This document shows, piece by piece, positions 22,321 to 35,070 of a stretch of 64,000 nucleotides of DNA. The position numbers and the translations under genes are program-made. Location: contig MNCI01004956.1 in the NCBI GenBank assembly GCA_015680685.1, forward strand, positions 115,516 to 179,515. The letters run 5' to 3'. Position 1 is the first letter of the stretch, and each line of letters starts with the position of its first letter. The notes beneath the pieces were generated by a model. That model did no database searches. It worked only from the letters and a program-made list of their open reading frames with translations, and was not told the DNA's origin. This stretch comes from Gnetum montanum. Taxonomy: Eukaryota > Streptophyta > Gnetopsida > Gnetales > Gnetaceae.

Positions 22321-24294
22321 TTTTAATCACAACATGATCAAGGATTCGCATTTGGTATGTAACCTTGGAACATTTAGGTACCTTATCTCTTTGGGTTAGT
22401 TACACTTGAGTAAGTTGTGATCATGGCAAATTTAATTATTTTAATATTGTTTTTTATCATTTCATTCTAATGTCTACTAGAGTTTGTTAGAAATAAATTA
22501 GTTATTTTAATATTATTTTATTGGTTAAAACTTGTGAAACTTAGAAAAAATTTGAAAAATTTAGTGTGGCCCCCATGACATAAAGCGTACCTTTGGTAGC
22601 TACATGAATGAAAAATGAGGATAATTAGAAAAGTGGTGTGAAAGATATGGGCTCTGGAAGGTTTCAAGCTCTAAAAAATTACAAAAAATCCTCTTACATT
22701 TGAAGTAAATGGAAAAAATGTACAAAGTGTGGCACTATATTTATAGGATTTTTGCCATGCATCAATGGAATCTTGTTGACAAGATTGCGTCGATGTGTCT
22801 TATTGACCACAACCAACTCCATCAATGGAACTAAAATATAAAATTTTCTATGTTTGAAAAATAAGAAAAATTAAGGAGTTTTGACACAAAATTGAAGTTC
22901 AAATGAAGCCCAATAACCCTAGAACATGATGGAATGTATGAAGAGGGGTAGAAATTTCATTAAAAAAGAGCTTTTATTAGGAGAATGAGGGAGAAATGCT
23001 AGGAAGAAGCACATAACTGGATGTAATCGATGTGAAATGTGGAAGAAGTTGAAAGTGAGAATGTCTAAGGATAAGGGACTTAACTGGCCCAACTAAGAAA
23101 AATGCAAGTGGGTCCTCCCCATAGTAGGCTCATTCCCTTAATGCCCTTTCATATCCTCAAATCAAGGAGTCTGTGGACCTCACAGTTGATTAGTGGTGAT
23201 GGTTAGTTAAGGACCAAATCCCAAAAGAATTGACCTAAGAATTTTGACACATGAAACTAAGAGATTAAATAAGGCATGAAAAATAGCAGTGAGGTGAGTT
23301 ATGGAAAGCAGAGATGGATGAGGTAGAGAGTGCAATGGAGTTCTGTATCATGGTCACACGAAGTCCCTTGTGGATTTTGTGGTTAATATGACCTGATAAC
23401 ATCCATCCTTGGTTTTAATTAACTTCAATCATTTTTACTAACATCACATTGATACTCTAAGACTAGTCCGCCCCTCAAGGCACAAGAATAATTCCATAGA
23501 TCAATCACCATTCCTTAAAGAGAAGTAGGAAATAAGATGGGTCTTAGTTAGAGAGGACTTTTAGGCATGGGTAACATGTCTTTCTAGTCCCATAACTAGT
23601 TCTTACAGCCCGTTATTTTGTCCAAGGGGTATGCTTTGAATTCCAATTATTTTTTTTAATTTTTTGTGTTTTATATTTTTATATTTTTGTATGGGAACCA
23701 CACCATGTAAATACTTTAAATTCTTTTTATTAGTTGATAGCAAAATAGTAAGAAGTTCATGAGAACACTCATGCACCCAAGAGGGTAAAAAATTATGAAG
23801 AGCATCAAATCCCATTAAAGTCACATCCTTGTCTATCCAATTAATCTTTTCCAAGTTTGGAAACTACCAAGGTGAAAAATTTGTTCTAATTTTCATTGAG
23901 GAAGGGACCTCATATTTCCAAAACAAGGAACATTATACAATTTAATGGATGGGTGGATGACATGTACTCACTACTTATTTCATGAAAAATAAACCATGTT
24001 TTAGTTATCAACATCAAATTTCAAAGATAGAATCTAGACATTAGCAATAAAAAACATTATAACACAAACCACAATCAGCTGATAGCTGCAATTGCACTTA
24101 GTCCTTATGATAATAAAGGAAAATGAAACATAAGAAAAACATAAAAGAAATCCTAAACCAAATAAAGTAAAATATAGAAGAATGTGTAAAATGTCTAAGA
24201 AAGAGAAAATATACTAAAAATGGTGTAAAAAATGTGTAAAAAGAAAAAAAATTATAAAAACTAAGGAGCCACTTTAATTGATTAGCATGGATGG
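22321..24294 (-). other. E1 non-coding tract between integrase and ORF3
   Basis: The reverse-strand equivalent of E2 14315-16376. It includes the conserved TGGTGTGGTTCCC block (minus strand, about 23693-23711) and the AAGAGATAAGGTACC segment shortly before ORF3 (about 22385). The acceptor-like sequence in E1 reads GTGATTAAAA, so its AG is lost. Confidence 0.6.
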
Positions 24295-24310
24295 CCATCT
24301 CCCCCATGAC
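24295..24310 (-). promoter_or_regulatory. E1 internal polypurine-like motif
   Basis: The minus strand reads GTCATGGGGGAGATGG, identical in core to the E2, E3 and E4 motifs, immediately after the pol end. Confidence 0.55.
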
Positions 24311-25108
24311 TAAGTTGGAACGAGGAGATCTAAAAGATTCAGTGTGCATGTCCATCCATTGAGGTGTTTTGGTCATTGGCTCTTGTAGGCTCATGGAAAG
24401 GTTTCATAGATAACATAAGGCATCTCCCACAATGTTTGAAACATGGTTCTTTATGGCACGTATGTGGGATTCCAGTAGAGGACCCCATATTGTGGTTGAA
24501 ATTTTACTTTCCTTGTTCTAAGGTTATGTCATTGCTTGTTGAATGCCTTGTGCAACTCATTAGATGATAAGGCTATCAATTGATTCTCATCTAGAAAGTT
24601 GAGGTTCATCAATATTTCTTTTTGTGCTAGACTTAGATCAAGGTTAAGGTCATAAGCTGTTGATAATGTATGAAGCTCAACTTGAATGCTAATGCCCTAG
24701 ATGTTGAAGGGCTCCAATGGTTGGATCCACTATTGAGGTTCCTCCATATGAAATCATCCCACCATTATGTTGGTAGTGTTTATAGGAGTAGACAAATTGG
24801 TAAGTGTCTCTGAAAAGTGTTTGTCAATAATACCGTGTTATGAGGATCTTAATGGCTATGCATCTCCAAGCATAGTGGCTCCTACAAGGATCCTCATGAG
24901 CATCTTGGAGAATGCATAGTTGATCAACATCAAGAATGCACCAATGAACTAGGCCATCGGTGCACACCTTGTATAGGTGTCTGTTAATCTCCATGAAGCA
25001 TTTTGCCTAGTGAAGAAATTGTTGTTTCTTCCTTTTGTTTCACTCATGTGTCATTTCTTGAGGAAGAAGATAGGTGAGAATATGATCATACCAATTGGGT
25101 TTAGTGGT
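24311..25108 (-). pseudogene. E1 integrase remnant, catalytic core deleted
   Basis: Minus-strand integrase relic between the E3 insertion and the internal polypurine motif. It keeps the N-terminal entry segment (FMEINRHLYKV-like, about 25010) and WIQPLEPFN near 24730, then jumps directly to QVELHTLST near 24690. About 455 bp present in E4 (51612-52068), including all three catalytic acidic residues, is missing. The C-terminal part (LMNLNFLDENQLIALSSNELHKAFNKQ) continues to about 24350. The deletion alone makes E1 non-autonomous. Confidence 0.75.
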
Positions 25109-25956
25109 TGATAAATTGTGTTTTTCATATGCTCCGATATCGGGGTGGTTGTGATATTTGGTATGCAATATCATGGCCCAAGATGTGATATCATACATTC
25201 AATATCACAGGGCTACTCTCGAGTCTATAAATATAGCCCCTAGGCACATGATTGAGGGGAGTTTTTGGTAGTCAAGTAGCAAATCTCTTGCACTTTGTCC
25301 ATTTAAGAGTTAGAATATTTTCCAAGTGCCTACAGTAGGAGGTCTAAGTGTGAATGGATCTTTATTCAAGCATTGATGTACCTAAACACACCATTGTGTT
25401 GGCAATAAAGATGAACTCTTTAATTCATTCCTTGTAGCACTTGAGACTTTCTTTCTTATGCATTTATATTTCATGTAATTTACATAAATATTATTTATGC
25501 AGTAATTAATTTTTATTAATCAAGCAACTCATTAAGATACACAAGCATGACCCCTTTGAACATACATGTAATATTTGGTAGCTCATAAATGGTTAGCATT
25601 TGACAACCCAACAGTGTTTACACAAAGTTTAGGATGTGTCTGGGAAGTGGGAATGATTACTTATGTTAGGCTAGATTAGACCATACTTTACTTAGAATTT
25701 AATCACTCTTACTTTTATTCTTGTTTTAGGTAAGTAATTTGATAAAACACAAAATAATAAAAATCTTATGCCTTAGTCACACTTAACCATACAATTGCAC
25801 TCCATAGGTGGGATTGGGAAGACAACGAATGGACAACACGCACACACTATTTAGCTCTAGTGTGCTTAGTAATTATAGTCTACAGAATTCGACTGGATCG
25901 CATGTAAATACCTATGATTCATATGGTTGGGCATAGGGGTACCTCATCACTCATCA
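25109..25956 (+). repeat. E3 5' LTR
   Basis: An 848-bp LTR, TGATAAATTG...CACTCATCA. U3 contains a run of GATATC/ATATC words (about 25134-25205) just upstream of TATAAATATA at 25226-25235. AATAAAGATGAAC near 25404 is the polyadenylation region. Confidence 0.92.
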
Positions 25957-25957
25957 T

Positions 25958-25975
25958 TGGCACCGTTGCTGAGGA
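25958..25975 (+). promoter_or_regulatory. E3 primer-binding site
   Basis: TGGCACCGTTGCTGAGGA is the best preserved of the four PBSs. It matches the plant tRNA-Asp 3'-end complement at most positions. Confidence 0.82.
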
Positions 25976-26121
25976 CTGTTGTTCTATGTGTGCTATCTAA
26001 ACCAAGTGAAATTTAGTAATCTTGTTGTTCAAACCCTAAGAGTCAAATCCTATGAAAACAAAAATTATTATAATCAAGTTAAACCTTAACTACACACTAC
26101 TTGTAAGTTCATTAACACAAA

Positions 26122-28699
26122 ATGTCTTCTTCTCATAGGAGCCCATCTCCACCCAGGGTAGTTTAGGTTCCCTAGCAACATTAGGTGGTATATGCTCATC
26201 CCAATGAGTATATACCTGACTTCACCTTCATTTTGCATTAAGATGAATTATTGTAGTGGCATGATATGGAAGGCAACATTGTGTTTCCACCTGACCAATT
26301 TGTTCCAGCAATGCTCCAACTAATGCTTGCATGACACGAACTTCAACATCTTCATGGATAATATGAGATGTGAGATCTCGACTCAAGGGATTATCATCCC
26401 ACTAAAGCATAAAGTTTAATGGATCATTAGCTAGAGCACCAACACAAGCTTATGAAGGGCAAGGGGTCAAACACTTTTCCACCTCCACTTGGTCCATTTG
26501 ATGGAGGTGACCACTTCTTTAGTGATTCTCCTCTCTTTGACTTTGTTCAGGGAGCCCTCAACCAAAATGTACAATCCATAATTCATAACCTAGGTTCTAG
26601 TAAAAATAGATCCAATGACAAAAATGGATCTAGAAAAGCAAGTCAGGTAAAGGAGGACAAAGGAGATCATGATCGTGATTGTGGTTGCAAGCATCAAAGG
26701 AAGGGTGATAGGCATCAGCATGGAGTAAGTTCCCCTTCTTCTTCCCCTTCATCATCATCTTCTTCTTCTTCATCTACGTCAGATCATGGTTGCAGAAGGA
26801 ATAACTATGATGGAGGTGACTGACGGGACTAGAAAAATAGAAGGGACCATCGGGATAGTCATGATCAAAGATGTGGAAAATCTAGAGAGGCCCATCATCA
26901 AGAAAGAAGGGCTAGAAGAGAACATCATAGGCACCATCACTATGGCCTTAATGAACATCTACTTATCACTTAGGGCATGTTGAACATTGTAGAGGCTGTG
27001 AGGATTCCAATAAGGCATGTGAAGAACAGCAGAATAAAAAGGTTGGACATGAACAATATCCCTCAGTTTGAGGGAAGATATGATGTTGATCTGCAAAATC
27101 ATCTTCAAGCCTTCCAAGATGCATGTGCCTTGTAGAATATTAAAGATGACTAGAAAAAGCTAAAATTATTTCCAAGGAAACTCATAAAGGAAGCAGAAAA
27201 TTGGTATCTATCCTTGGAACCAGAGTTAATCAGGTGGTGGAGTACGATGTTGGAATTGTTCAATGACAAATATCAAATGTACTCTTGAGCATCCAATCTA
27301 AGGAAGCATATTCAAGGGTGGAAGCAAGGAAATCATAAGCCCTTGGATGCTTCTATTAGCCAATACTACTCTCTATTGCATAGGTATCCCAACCATGGAT
27401 ACTCTCAGCTTGATTAGCTTTGCCATATCATAGATGGGTTACAATCAGAATCCAGGGAAACACTTGGTGTCTATGCCCAAGGGAGATTGATAGAGTTAAG
27501 CATCCATCAAATTCAAAAATTAATTAAGTAGGTAGCTAAGGAGGAGGGATAACTAAGAAAACGTAAAAGTGTAGACGAATACAATCGGGACCCTTCTATT
27601 TAGAAAAGGGGGTTTCAATTTTGTGATAGTGAGGATGAATTCACTAAAGATGAGATGGATAATAAGAAAACCTTACCACTCCATAAATTATAATATGAAA
27701 TCATGGCTAAGGTTGATCAACTATGGGACTCCATGGATAATAGGTTTCAGGCTATCTTAAAAATTACTGAAGAGTCTAAGGAGCAAAGTGGTAAGCGTGA
27801 GCACTGGAGATGTATGGAACCTAAATGTGCCATATCTAAGGGTAAGGGTAAAATGGCTATGATAGAGATGGCTATAGATAATGACTCAAATGATGATGGC
27901 GAGTTTGACATCTACCAGTATGAACATCCTAAGGGATGTTGTTTAGTTGTGTCACACTTGCAGGAATCTAGGGTGTATGCCTTACATCCATGACTTGCAC
28001 AAAGGAAAACACCTAAAAGATTACCTTATCCAGAAGGTAATCCTTGATAGTTCCACCAACCACAATAGTACTATCCAAGTGGAACTCCATCACAACCCTA
28101 TGAATTGTACCAATAGTGGTAGCAACCACAATCATAGGCGTTGCCACCTCTAAGATAGTAAGACCTTTATTGGCAACTAGGTCCCTATGGTGACTATGTT
28201 CAAAAACCTTCATTTCCACGGGATTCCTTTGGTCATGTTGTTGCTTACCAACCTCATCACTACCCTCCTGAAGCATACCAATTGCCCTATCCAAGAAGGG
28301 ATACCACCTACTATCCTCATGCATCTCCTGGCTTGGCACCTACTCCTCCATCTCCTGCACAGCTACCACCTGCTCCATCCATGTAGGGTGAATTACCTAA
28401 ATAAGCATAGAAAAGGAGTGCTATGAGGGTATTTAATATACAATCAATTAACCTATCAAGTGGGTCAAAAACACGAACAAAGAAAAGACCCTTCTTCTAA
28501 CCTCACAGTCCACCAAAGCCCTCAAACACATCAGTGGTTGGTAACCTTGCTCCTCCACCTTCCTCCATTTCATCTTTATCCGAGTCCCCATCAAACTAAA
28601 ATCTTTCTCAAATCCATATTGTAATGCTAAACCATGCATTATTTGGTTAGATTCAATTTGGTGACTTGCCCAAAAAGTTAGCTGATCCTAGGAGTCCCC
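26122..28699 (+). pseudogene. E3 gag
   Basis: Starts MSSSHRSPSPPR at 26122. An open segment (26452-26823) has a His/Asp-rich and poly-Ser low-complexity region. The gag domain begins at MNNIPQFEGRYD (27049): LQAFQDACAL, FPRKLIKEAENWYLSLEPE, MLELFNDKY, IQGWKQGNHKPLDAS, LGVYAQGRLIELS. An open segment at 27703-27993 carries WDSMDNRFQAILKITEESKEQ, then the finger region FDIYQYEHPKGCC, in which the two leading cysteines are lost. A Pro/Tyr/Gln-rich tail follows. Interrupted by stops in several places. Confidence 0.8.
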
Positions 28700-29267
28700 T
28701 AGTATATTTGCAAATTACTGGGAATGAGCCTGTAAATCTCTTCTTGACTCTGGTTCTAGTGTTAATTTTATCCTACATGAGATATACACAATGTGGAACC
28801 TTCCTCCCTTGAAGAAGAGCAACATTTGGTAGGAATTGGTGGACCAGTCCATCATTGTTCCATTGAGATTAGTAGAGGACATCGTAACCACCATTTGTGG
28901 GTGGTCATACTCTGCCAATTTCCTAGTAATCAAAGTGGAGAACTACAAGGGGCACTTTCCAATTATTATAGGAAGGGTGTGGTTAAGTATTGTTAATGCC
29001 AAAATCAGCATTAGAGATCTTTTCTTGAAGATATCAAAAGAAAATAAATTTGGAAAGATCAAGAAGAAGAGGGTTCCATGTATCGCATACAACGATATAG
29101 GGTGCCATTATGTGTAGAAGTTATGGTTAGTAAAAAAAACATCTATCTCTGCATGCAAGTAGTATGCACCAAAAGCTGAGATCTAGAGGTGTTTATATGC
29201 AACAGCCATAAAATAAGAAGATACCCAATAATTGATAGCTAATTCTAGTAGCAATAAATTATGCATG
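28700..29267 (+). pseudogene. E3 protease
   Basis: Retropepsin relic. In one frame the active site is intact, SLLDSGSSVNFI, with the catalytic Asp at 28746-28748; E1, E2 and E4 all have changed residues here. It continues with WNLPPLKKSNIW, IIVPLRLVEDIVTTICGWSYSANFLVIKVENYKG, and GHFPIIIGRVWLSIVNA (28836-29117, open). A stop follows LPPLKKSNIW. Confidence 0.8.
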
Positions 29268-30960
29268 GAACCTACTGAGGGCCTAACGTATGAATATGTT
29301 GCAAGTATGGATGAACTTGAACAAGTTCATTACCAACTCTCTGAAGGAGAAAATCATGATATCAATTGGGGAGAGTTGGAAATTCTTGACAATATTGAAT
29401 AAGAGCCCCTTGAATTGAAGACACTACCAGCTAGAATGAAGTACATATTCTTGGAAAATGAAAGGTTGGTCATCATTAATGCCAAGTTTGCTACAGAATA
29501 GAAAAAAAAGTTGATAAAGGTCGTGAAAAAATAGTTAGCAACATTTGCCTAGTCATATTCTGAGCTCACTGGGATAGATCCAAGAATATGTTAGCATTGA
29601 ATATATACTGACCCCACCATTAAGCTAAAATGAAAACTGTAGTAGTGTTTGAATCCCATGTTAAAGCATATTGTTAAAGAGGAGATTGAACAACACCTCA
29701 AGGTGGGATTCATCTACCCTGTTGTAGATAGTGAGTGGGTTAGTTCACTCATGATCATACCTAAGAAAGGAGGAAAATGGTAGGTGTGCATTGATTTCTA
29801 GCTACTCAACATGGCAACTTTCAAGGATTATTTTCCATTGCATTTTGTCGACCAAGTGCTGGAAACCATTTTTGGGCATAGCTATTATAACTTTTTGGAT
29901 GGTTATAGTGGTCTATGTAATGCCCTAGCCACATTTCAATGATTAGTTCTTAGCATTTTCCAACAAAAGATCAGTAGTAGGGTAGAAGTTTTTATGGATG
30001 ATTTTTCTACCTAAGAAGCTACATTTGAGCAAGTCCTAGACCATCTTAAGTAGGTGTTGAAGAGATGTGTCAAAAAAAACCTTCAGCTCAATTGGACAAA
30101 AGGGCCATCTTGTGGTCCAAGAAGGCATAGTCTTGGGGCACCATATTTCAAAAGTAGGAATTGAGATGGACCCTAAAAAAATAAGGGTCATCCAAGGAAT
30201 AACCCACCAACCCAAAATAGTTAAAGAAGTGTGGTCATTCCTTGGTCATACTAGCTACTACTAGCACTTCATTGAGAATTTTTTCAAAATCACCAAGCTA
30301 TTGGAAAAATTGACAAAGAAGGATGCATTGTTCATCTAGACCCCTGCATGTGAAATAGCATTTTAGCAACTAAAAGAAAAGCTTATTGAAACCCCCATTC
30401 TATAAGCACCTGATTGGTCTAGATTGTTTCATGTGATGATCGATGCATCAAATTATGCTTTGGGGGTAGTGCTTACACAGATGGATGATAAAAAACATCC
30501 ATATTACATTCACTACACAAGTCAGATAATTGCAAGAACACAGCTGAACTACACCACTATAGAAAAGGAGTTGATGGTAGTGGTGTTTGCCTTAGAAAAG
30601 TTTAGGTACTATGTGGTTGATTATAAAGTGTTCATGCACATAAATCATAGTGCCATTCGGTTTCTAATGAATAAACCAATGGTGAACCCCCATGTCATAC
30701 GGTGGCTTGTAATTTTTCAAGAGTTCAATCTTATGATGGTATATCGAAAAGGTATGTAGAATGTAGTTGTGGATCACTTCTTGCAACTAAGATGGGATGA
30801 TAAGGAGAAAGAGAGCCCCTTAGCTAATCAATTCCCTGATGAATCTTTCCTTGTAGGGGTTATTAATTCACAAATGACCGATGAACCAAAATGGTATGAC
30901 ACCATCCTCACTTATCTACTTAAGCAAGAACTATTGCAAGGGTTGGACACTAGAAAGAAA
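29268..30960 (+). pseudogene. E3 reverse transcriptase and RNase H
   Basis: Linker MEPTEGLTYEYVASMDELEQ, then RT blocks GFIYPVVDSEWVSSLMIIPKKGGKW, LLNMATFKDYFPL and VDQVLETIFG. After LDGYSG (about 29912) the sequence jumps to LCNALATF: about 93 bp present in E4, coding YNQI...PFG, are missing. The catalytic FMDDFST is at about 29993-30013. RNase H (30424-30759, open) reads MIDASNYALGVVLTQMDDKKHP, LNYTTIEKELMVVVFALEKFRYYVVDY, HINHSAIRFLMNKPMVNPHV. The RNase H part is one of the best preserved in the window. Confidence 0.82.
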
Positions 30961-32190
30961 TAACAATTTCTTTACTGGGTCAAGCATATTATGGAAATTA
31001 ATGAAAACCTTTACAAATTCTATCCTGATAGCATAGTACATTGGTATGTTCTTGATATGGATCAACTATGCATTCTCCAGGATGCTCACAAAGGCCCTTG
31101 TGGGGGCCATTATGCTGGGAGATGCACATCCATAAAAATCTACATGGTAGAATATTATTAGGCAACAATCTTAAGGGATGCACACTAATTCGTCTGTGCT
31201 TGTGATCATTGCCAGAGAAATGGTGGAATGATAGCTCAAATGGAGGGGTCACAACAATGGATTCAACCTCTTGAGCCATTTGATATTTGGGGCATTGACT
31301 TTATGGGTTCCATTGCATCTTTATCAAATAAAAAGACATATATAATAGTCACAGTTGACTATTACATCAAGTGGGTAGAAGCAGTAGTCATCACCAACTG
31401 TACATCCACCACTGCTACTTAGTTGGTACAACAAAACATCATAAATAGGTTTGGTGTCCCTCGTGCATTAATTTATGATAATGGAACTCATTTTACAAGT
31501 GCCACTTTTTGAAAACTAATGTAGTGCTTGGGGGTTGAGCATAAACTCACAACATCATATCACCCCCAAGCCAATGGTCAAGTTGAGGTTACTAATCAGG
31601 AGATTACAAAAATTTAACGTGTACCATTAGTAAATACTAAATGGACTAGAGCACCAAATCAAATGATGCCCTTTGGGCGTATCGCTCCACATGGAAGCTT
31701 CTCATAGGATATTCTCCCTATGAGCTCATGTATGGAAAACTACAAACACTACCCATCCAATCTGAGCTCTGTACACTCTCTATAGCCTATGATCTTAACC
31801 TAAATCTAAGTCTATCATAGAAAGAATGATTAATGAATCTCAATTTTTAAGATGAAAATTAGTTAATGGCCCTATCATCCAATGAAATGCATAAGGCATT
31901 TAACAAGAAACACCATGACCTCAAAATAAGAAAAGTCAAGTTTCAACCAAGAAACAAGGTTCTCTATTAGAATCCTGCACATGTACCCTAACGAACCAAA
32001 TTTAAAACATTGTGAGAAGGACCTTACATTATTGATGAGACTCATTTGGGGCCATGATCATCTACAAACCTAATAGTGTAAACAAGAAATAATTAGTTAA
32101 CATCCAACAAGTAAAACCTTTCGATGAGCCTAAGCCAACCAACTCAACAAACACCTCATTAGATGGACAACCATGCTTAATCTTTTGGAT
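30961..32190 (+). pseudogene. E3 integrase
   Basis: HHCC finger region CEFVCACDHCQRNGG-like near 31195-31215, then WIQPLEPFDIWGIDFMGSIAS (31258-31320, first Asp), ALIYDNGTHFTSATF (about 31465-31510, second Asp) and [15 protein letters not shown] (about 31560-31605, Glu). All three catalytic acidic residues are readable. After about 31610 a frameshift follows, and the C-terminal part is scattered over frames to about 32120. It is followed at once by the internal polypurine motif. Confidence 0.8.
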
Positions 32191-32209
32191 CTCCCCCTTC
32201 CAACTTAGT

Positions 32210-32223
32210 CATGGGGGAGATGG
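32210..32223 (+). promoter_or_regulatory. E3 internal polypurine-like motif
   Basis: CATGGGGGAGATGG lies directly after pol, in the same position as in E1, E2 and E4. Confidence 0.55.
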
Positions 32224-34220
32224 CCACCCATACTAATACTTTATGTGGCTCCTTAGTATTTTAACCTTTTTTTGTTTTACACATTTTTTATTTTATAAAT
32301 TTTTGTTTTCATATTCTTTGTTTTACATTTTTTTCTTTTCTTAATTTTTGTTTTACATCATCGTTAATTTATTTGATATTAATCACATAATATTTTACTT
32401 CTTTTTATATCTTATTGTATTTGATATGTTTCTCTACTTGTTTTGCTAATAAGGTATCAGGTACAATGGTAATGTGCTACTTGATGGTGGTATGTTTCAT
32501 TTGTAATGTGATTATTGATGTCTGGTTTCTAACTTTGAATGTTGTCATTGCTGACTGGGACATGGTTTTCTTCCATGTAATAGGAAGTGAGTCCACATCA
32601 TCCACCCATCCACATACTCTATGATTTTCCTTATTTTGGAAACAAGCAATCCCTTCTTCATTAATGCAACTTTAATAAATTGGTGACTTGTGTAGTTTTT
32701 GAAATCAGGAAGGAATCAAATGTTTGGATAGAGTGTGGCTTCAAAGGAATGCAATATTCTTCATGCTTTTCTATTTTCCTATGTGCAAGAGTGTTCTTGT
32801 AAGCTTCTCACTATTCTGCATCATTTCAAAATAGGAAGTCAAATAAGTCCTTGCATGGTGTGGTCCTCATTAAGCGAGAGAGAGAGAGAGAGAGAGAGAG
32901 ATGAGGATTTAAAGCATACGCCTTGGACAAAATAAATGTGAAAAACACATGGGTCTTTGCATGGTGTGGTTCCCATTCAAAAAAAAACATGGGAATTCAA
33001 AGCATACCCCTTAGACCAAATAAAAAGGGCTACAAGCCCTAGTTATGGGACTCGTCTTGTCTCCTCTAACTAAGGCCCTTTCTCACTTCCTACTTTCTCT
33101 CTAATTCAAAATGATGGTTGTTTTGTGGGAGCGTTCTTATGTCTCAGGGGATGAACTAGTCTTAGAATGTTGATGCGAAGTCACTGAAATTGATTGGTTT
33201 TGGTTTGGATTAAGGATGGATCCTACCAAGTTATTTAATCACAAACTCTACAAGGGAATTCATGTGACCATAATGAGAAACTCCATTCCATTCTCTCTAT
33301 CATCCATCTATGCTTTTCATGCCTCACCTCACTATTTGTTTCATGTTTTGATTTAATGTCCTGGTTTGATGTGTTGGGGTTCTCAGTCAGTTACTTCTGG
33401 GTTTTTGTACTTAACTTTCTATAACCATTAATCATCCATGATGCCGAAGGACTCAGTTTGAAGTTATGCAAGGGCATAAAAGACATGTGCCTACTTTGGG
33501 AAGGACCCACTTGCATATATTTTGGTGTGGTTAAGTTAATTTCTTTACCCTTAGACATTATTACAATTAAATTATTTTTATTTACCCCATTCATGCCATC
33601 CCAATTGTACACATCTTCACAATCAATTTTCAGTGAAATTCTTCTTTTTATTATTGAGAATTTTTATAACCTCTTTCTAGTATTCCTTGTGTGAAGATTT
33701 TTCTGAATTTTATGGACCACTTCTCTTACTTAACCCATTTGTCAGTCTTTCCACTAATACTATCAAGCAACCAATCTATCACAATCACAACTCGACTAGA
33801 TAAAATCACTAATGAGACAAGGTATTCAACCCTTATCTATTACACTCTATATACTAATCCTTGATTTTTTTGTGATTGCAGTGGGGAGCATGGACTGGAA
33901 GTAGGACTATCTTCACCAAGGAGGATGTAACAATATCACTTGCAGGAGATTGTTCATGACCATTGGATCTTTTCTATCTCTCCCTCATTCTTTTATTGCC
34001 AAGAGTGGTTGGATGTCCTTTGGATCCATGGGTGTTCTTTCTTGTTGTCATGAGCATCTAATTTTGTACACAATTGTAATGTTGTATGCTCGGGCACTTC
34101 TGTATTTGTCTATTTTCTTTATGTCACTTTGCATGTTAGTTGGATAGTCCACACCCCCTAATATATTTAGTAAAAGACTTGTTCCTCTTCTTTTGTACTC
34201 AAGGAAGAATTTTCATTCAA
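32224..34220 (+). other. E3 non-coding tract, with tandem duplication and GA repeat
   Basis: About 2 kb between the internal motif and the PPT, opening T-rich. The conserved block TTGCATGGTGTGGT occurs twice (about 32850 and 32954) through a local tandem duplication of roughly 100 bp. An acceptor-like TTTTTTGTGATTGCAG ends at about 33880, where E2 has its ORF3 start, but no ORF3 follows. Confidence 0.6.
32876..32901. repeat. GA microsatellite
   Basis: (GA)13 run within the first unit of the E3 duplication, where the second unit has an A-rich run. Confidence 0.95.
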
Positions 34221-34221
34221 T

Positions 34222-34231
34222 TGTGGGGGTA
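34222..34231 (+). promoter_or_regulatory. E3 terminal polypurine tract
   Basis: TGTGGGGGTA abuts the 3' LTR start. Confidence 0.8.
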
Positions 34232-35070
34232 TGATAAATCATGTTTTTCATATGCTCAGATATCGGGGTGGCCATGATATCGGGTACACGATATCGTGGC
34301 CCAAGATGCAATATCGTACATTCAATATCGTAGGGTTACTCTTGGATCTATAAATATAGCCCTAGGGTAGATGATTGAGCAGAGTTTTTGGCAGTCAAGT
34401 AGTGAAACTCTTGTAGTTTGTCCATTTGAGAGTTAGAATATTTTCCAAGTGCCCATAGCAAGAGGTCTAAGTGTGAACGACTCTTTATTTAAGCATTAAT
34501 GTACCTAAACACACCATTGTGTTGGCAATAAGGGCAAACTCTTTAATTCATTCCTTGTAACAGTTGAGACTTTCTTTCTTATATATTTATATTTTATGCA
34601 ATTTACATAAATACTATTTATGTAGTAATTAATTTTGATTAATCAAGAAACTCATTAAGATACACAAGCGCAACCCTTTCAAACATACATGTGACATTTG
34701 ATAGCTTAGAAATAGTTAGCATTTGACAATCCAATAGTGTTTACACAAAGTTTAGGATGTGTTCAGGAAGTGGGAATGGTTACTTGTGTTAGGCTAGATT
34801 AGACCATACTTAGCATTTAATCACTCTTTTATTCTTGTTCTAGGTGAGTAATTTGATAAAACACAAAATAATAAAAATCTTATGCCTCAATCACACTTAA
34901 CCATACAATTGCACTCCACAAGTGGGATTGGGAAGACAATGAATGGAAAACACACACACACTGTTTAGCTTTAGCATGCTTAGTAAATATAGTCTACGGA
35001 ATTTGACTGAATTGCACATGAATGCTTGTGATTCGTATGGTTGGGCGTAGAGGTACCTCACCACTCATCA
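34232..35070 (+). repeat. E3 3' LTR
   Basis: An 839-bp partner of 25109-25956. The GATATC/ATATCG run (about 34257-34335) keeps more CG than the 5' copy, and the TATA box begins at 34349. It ends CACTCATCA at 35070. Confidence 0.92.

Larger units (their letters stand above)
25109..35070 (+). mobile_element. E3: Athila-like Ty3/gypsy element without ORF3
   Basis: A 9,962-bp plus-strand element with LTRs 25109-25956 and 34232-35070, and flanks GTGGT (25104-25108) and GTGGG (35071-35075), a 5-bp TSD with one change. It lies between the RNase H and integrase parts of E1, in the opposite orientation. The order is PBS, gag, PR, RT, RH, INT, internal polypurine motif, 2-kb non-coding tract, PPT. It has no ORF3, which accounts for most of its smaller size relative to E2. 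Confidence 0.91.

Noticed and set aside
26452-26823. A 123-codon Ser/His-rich open stretch that could be an independent gene
   Set aside because: It is the variable low-complexity part of E3 gag, in the right place and orientation. Matching parts exist in E2 and E4.
32876-32901. GA run as a promoter or GAGA element
   Set aside because: Plain microsatellite inside a tandem duplication of decayed non-coding sequence. No gene follows.
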